This document shows, one piece after another, positions 62,818-64,000 of a stretch of DNA of 64,000 nt. Location: contig DASVDC010000127.1 in the NCBI GenBank assembly GCA_036381275.1, forward strand, positions 11,916 to 75,915. Reading direction: 5' to 3'. The stretch is from UBA7803 sp036381275. GTDB taxonomy: Bacteria > Pseudomonadota > Gammaproteobacteria > Pseudomonadales > Azotimanducaceae. Within the stretch, counting starts at the first letter, position 1. The number at the start of each line of letters is the position of its first letter. The notes under the pieces were generated by a model, which saw nothing but the letters and a program-made list of their open reading frames with translations, was not told the DNA's origin and searched no databases. The translations under genes were made by a program, and so were the position numbers.

Positions 62818-64000
62818 GGCGCGCGGTCGAGCCGCCAGCGAACCAGCCGGTCCGGCGCGGCGCTGCGCCACGAGAGCGCGCCCTCGCGCCCGGTCTGGTG
62901 CACCTCGGCGCCCACGCCGCGGTAGCGTCGCACCACGTCCGGGTGGGGATGCCCGAAGCGATTGCCGCGACCGGCTTCGACCAGCACGAGGCGCGGCCGG
63001 AGCACCCGCACCAGGGCCGGCGACGACGACGTGCGGCTGCCGTGGTGAGGCGCGAACAGCACCCGGACCGGCAGAGCGCCCGCGGCGAGCAGCACGTGCA
63101 GCAGCCGGCCTTCCACCGCGGCGCCGATGTCGCCGGCGAGCAGCGTCCGGTGGCGGCCGTCGTCGACCAGCAGGATGCAGGAGCTGTCGTTGTCCACCGC
63201 GTTGGCCGGCCGTTCCACCTGCAGCAGGCGGAACGTGACGCCGTCCCACCGCCAGTGCTGCCCGTCGCAGCGCCGCAGTCCGCCCAGCCGCTCGACCGCC
63301 GCGGCGAGTTGCGGATCGGGCGGCGGCGCGGGGCCGAAGACCTGCCGCGGCCGGAGCCGCTCGAGCACCGGTCCGGCGCCGCCGACGTGATCGAGGTCCC
63401 AATGACTCAGCACCAGCGCATCGAGCCGCGCCCGGCCGGTGGCCCCGACGCTCGGAACCACCACGGCGCTGCCGGTCTCGAAGCCGCTCGCGAAGCCGGG
63501 GCCGGCGTCGTAGAGCAGGCGGCGGCCGCCGGTGTCGATCAGCGCCGCGGAGCCCTGCCCGACGTCGAGTGCCGTCACCCGATACTCGCCGTGGGCGATG
63601 CCGGCCGCGGGCGGCGCGAACGGCAGGACCAGCGCCAGCAGCAGCGGCAGCCGATGCCCGCGGGGCGGCCCGAGCAGCCCGCAGACCGCGGCCGCCTGCG
63701 CCAGCACCAGCGCGACGGTGCTGCCCGTCGGAGGCGGAGACGGCAGCATTGCCAGCCAGTCGAGCCAGCGCAGCATGATCCCGACGATCCAGTCCGCGGT
63801 CTGCAGCGCCCAGGCGGCCAGGGTCGCCGCCACCGGCAGCAGCGCCGCGCCGAGCAGCACCGCCGGGACCACCAGCAGGCTGATCACCGGCCCCGCGACG
63901 AGATTCGCCGGCAGGCTGCTCCACGGCGCCGAGCCGGTGATCAGCCCGACCATCGGCAGCATCGCGGCGCTGATCGCGAGCTGAGCGCGGACCACCACGG
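62772..64000 (-). CDS. comEC: ComEC/Rec2-type DNA uptake channel, C-terminal part (5' end off window)
   Basis: The frame is open to the right edge, so only about the last 409 residues are seen. The visible part has several membrane helices of the competence domain with ITGSAPWSSLPANLVAG, then a metallo-beta-lactamase-like domain: VTALDVGQGSAALIDTGG, SHWDLDHVGG (the HxDxDH metal motif with its first histidine as serine-His context) and FAPHHGSRTSS. ComEC carries incoming single-stranded DNA across the inner membrane, and the lactamase-like domain may degrade the other strand. In Pseudomonas a comEC gene also lies next to the exbB/exbD-lpxK cluster. Confidence 0.92.
   Translation of the reverse strand, partial: VVVRAQLAISAAMLPMVGLITGSAPWSSLPANLVAGPVISLLVVPAVLLGAALLPVAATLAAWALQTADWIVGIMLRWLDWLAMLPSPPPTGSTVALVLAQAAAVCGLLGPPRGHRLPLLLALVLPFAPPAAGIAHGEYRVTALDVGQGSAALIDTGGRRLLYDAGPGFASGFETGSAVVVPSVGATGRARLDALVLSHWDLDHVGGAGPVLERLRPRQVFGPAPPPDPQLAAAVERLGGLRRCDGQHWRWDGVTFRLLQVERPANAVDNDSSCILLVDDGRHRTLLAGDIGAAVEGRLLHVLLAAGALPVRVLFAPHHGSRTSSSPALVRVLRPRLVLVEAGRGNRFGHPHPDVVRRYRGVGAEVHQTGREGALSWRSAAPDRLVRWRLDRAPYWRSRDCGDGCSSR

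Noticed and set aside
62182..63924. Long alternative minus-strand frame over the DUF2244 and comEC region
   Set aside because: Shadow of comEC; the comEC frame has the membrane helices and metal motifs.

Overview
The window is one contiguous stretch of a high-GC (roughly two-thirds G+C by eye) gammaproteobacterial chromosome. Codon third positions are so GC-rich that most genes carry long open shadow frames. The block from about 35.0 to 56.3 kb (tatD, pilZ, holB, tmk, mltG, fabF, acpP, fabG, fabD, plsX, rpmF, yceD, maf, rluC, rne, murB, kdsB, lpxK, exbD, exbB) has essentially the gene order known from Pseudomonas aeruginosa. The order-level identity of the organism cannot be fixed from sequence reading alone. 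No rRNA, tRNA, CRISPR array, prophage or transposase gene was seen.

Layout. 0-4.3 kb: a minus-strand TonB2/TtpC-type energy-transduction operon (DUF3450, TtpC-like ExbB, ExbB, ExbD, TonB, TPR protein). 4.6-6.7 kb: a dienelactone hydrolase and an amino-acid permease. 6.7-16.6 kb: a phosphate-starvation locus (O/P-type porin, phoB, phoR, pstS, pstC, pstA, pstB, phoU) with Pho boxes in front of the porin and phoB. 16.6-22.2 kb: a metabolic patch of separately oriented genes (two SDRs, a class III aminotransferase, a cytochrome P450, a RidA-like protein, a HAD hydrolase). 22.3-34.9 kb: a secreted beta-propeller/amidohydrolase fusion, three acetyltransferase genes (one frameshifted by a 22-bp tandem duplication), a molybdenum hydroxylase operon with a MoaD-like protein, PepQ and an S9 peptidase. 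35-44.6 kb: pilZ/holB/tmk/mltG and the fatty-acid operon. 44.6-50 kb: maf, rluC and rne. 50-58.4 kb: an envelope-biogenesis operon containing a single-frame MsbA-LpxK fusion, then a D-threonine-aldolase-like enzyme and galU. 58.5-64 kb: a small putative SOS gene, clpB with a heat-shock promoter, a PilZ-Nudix-like fusion, a DUF2244 protein and the 3' part of comEC.

Common threads. A REP/REPIN-like palindrome (TGTGGGAGCGGCCTCCGG and its complement) occurs seven times, nearly always a few bases after a stop codon. Three copies lie exactly 9 nt after a stop, and one splits pstA from pstB. The biosynthetic genes work together on the envelope: fatty acids (plsX, fabD, fabG, acpP, fabF), lipid A and Kdo (lpxK, msbA, kdsB), peptidoglycan (murB, mltG) and UDP-glucose (galU). 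They share operons with replication genes (tmk, holB) and type IV pilus control (pilZ).

The observations most worth a second look are: the MsbA-LpxK fusion; the frameshifted GNAT gene whose restored end overlaps the next start as ATGA; the 162-nt palindrome sitting where pabC is normally found; a LexA-box-like site in front of a small unknown gene; a c-di-GMP-type PilZ domain fused to a degenerate Nudix domain; and a perfect CRP/Vfr-type site upstream of pilZ. All calls come from reading the sequence; no database search was possible.
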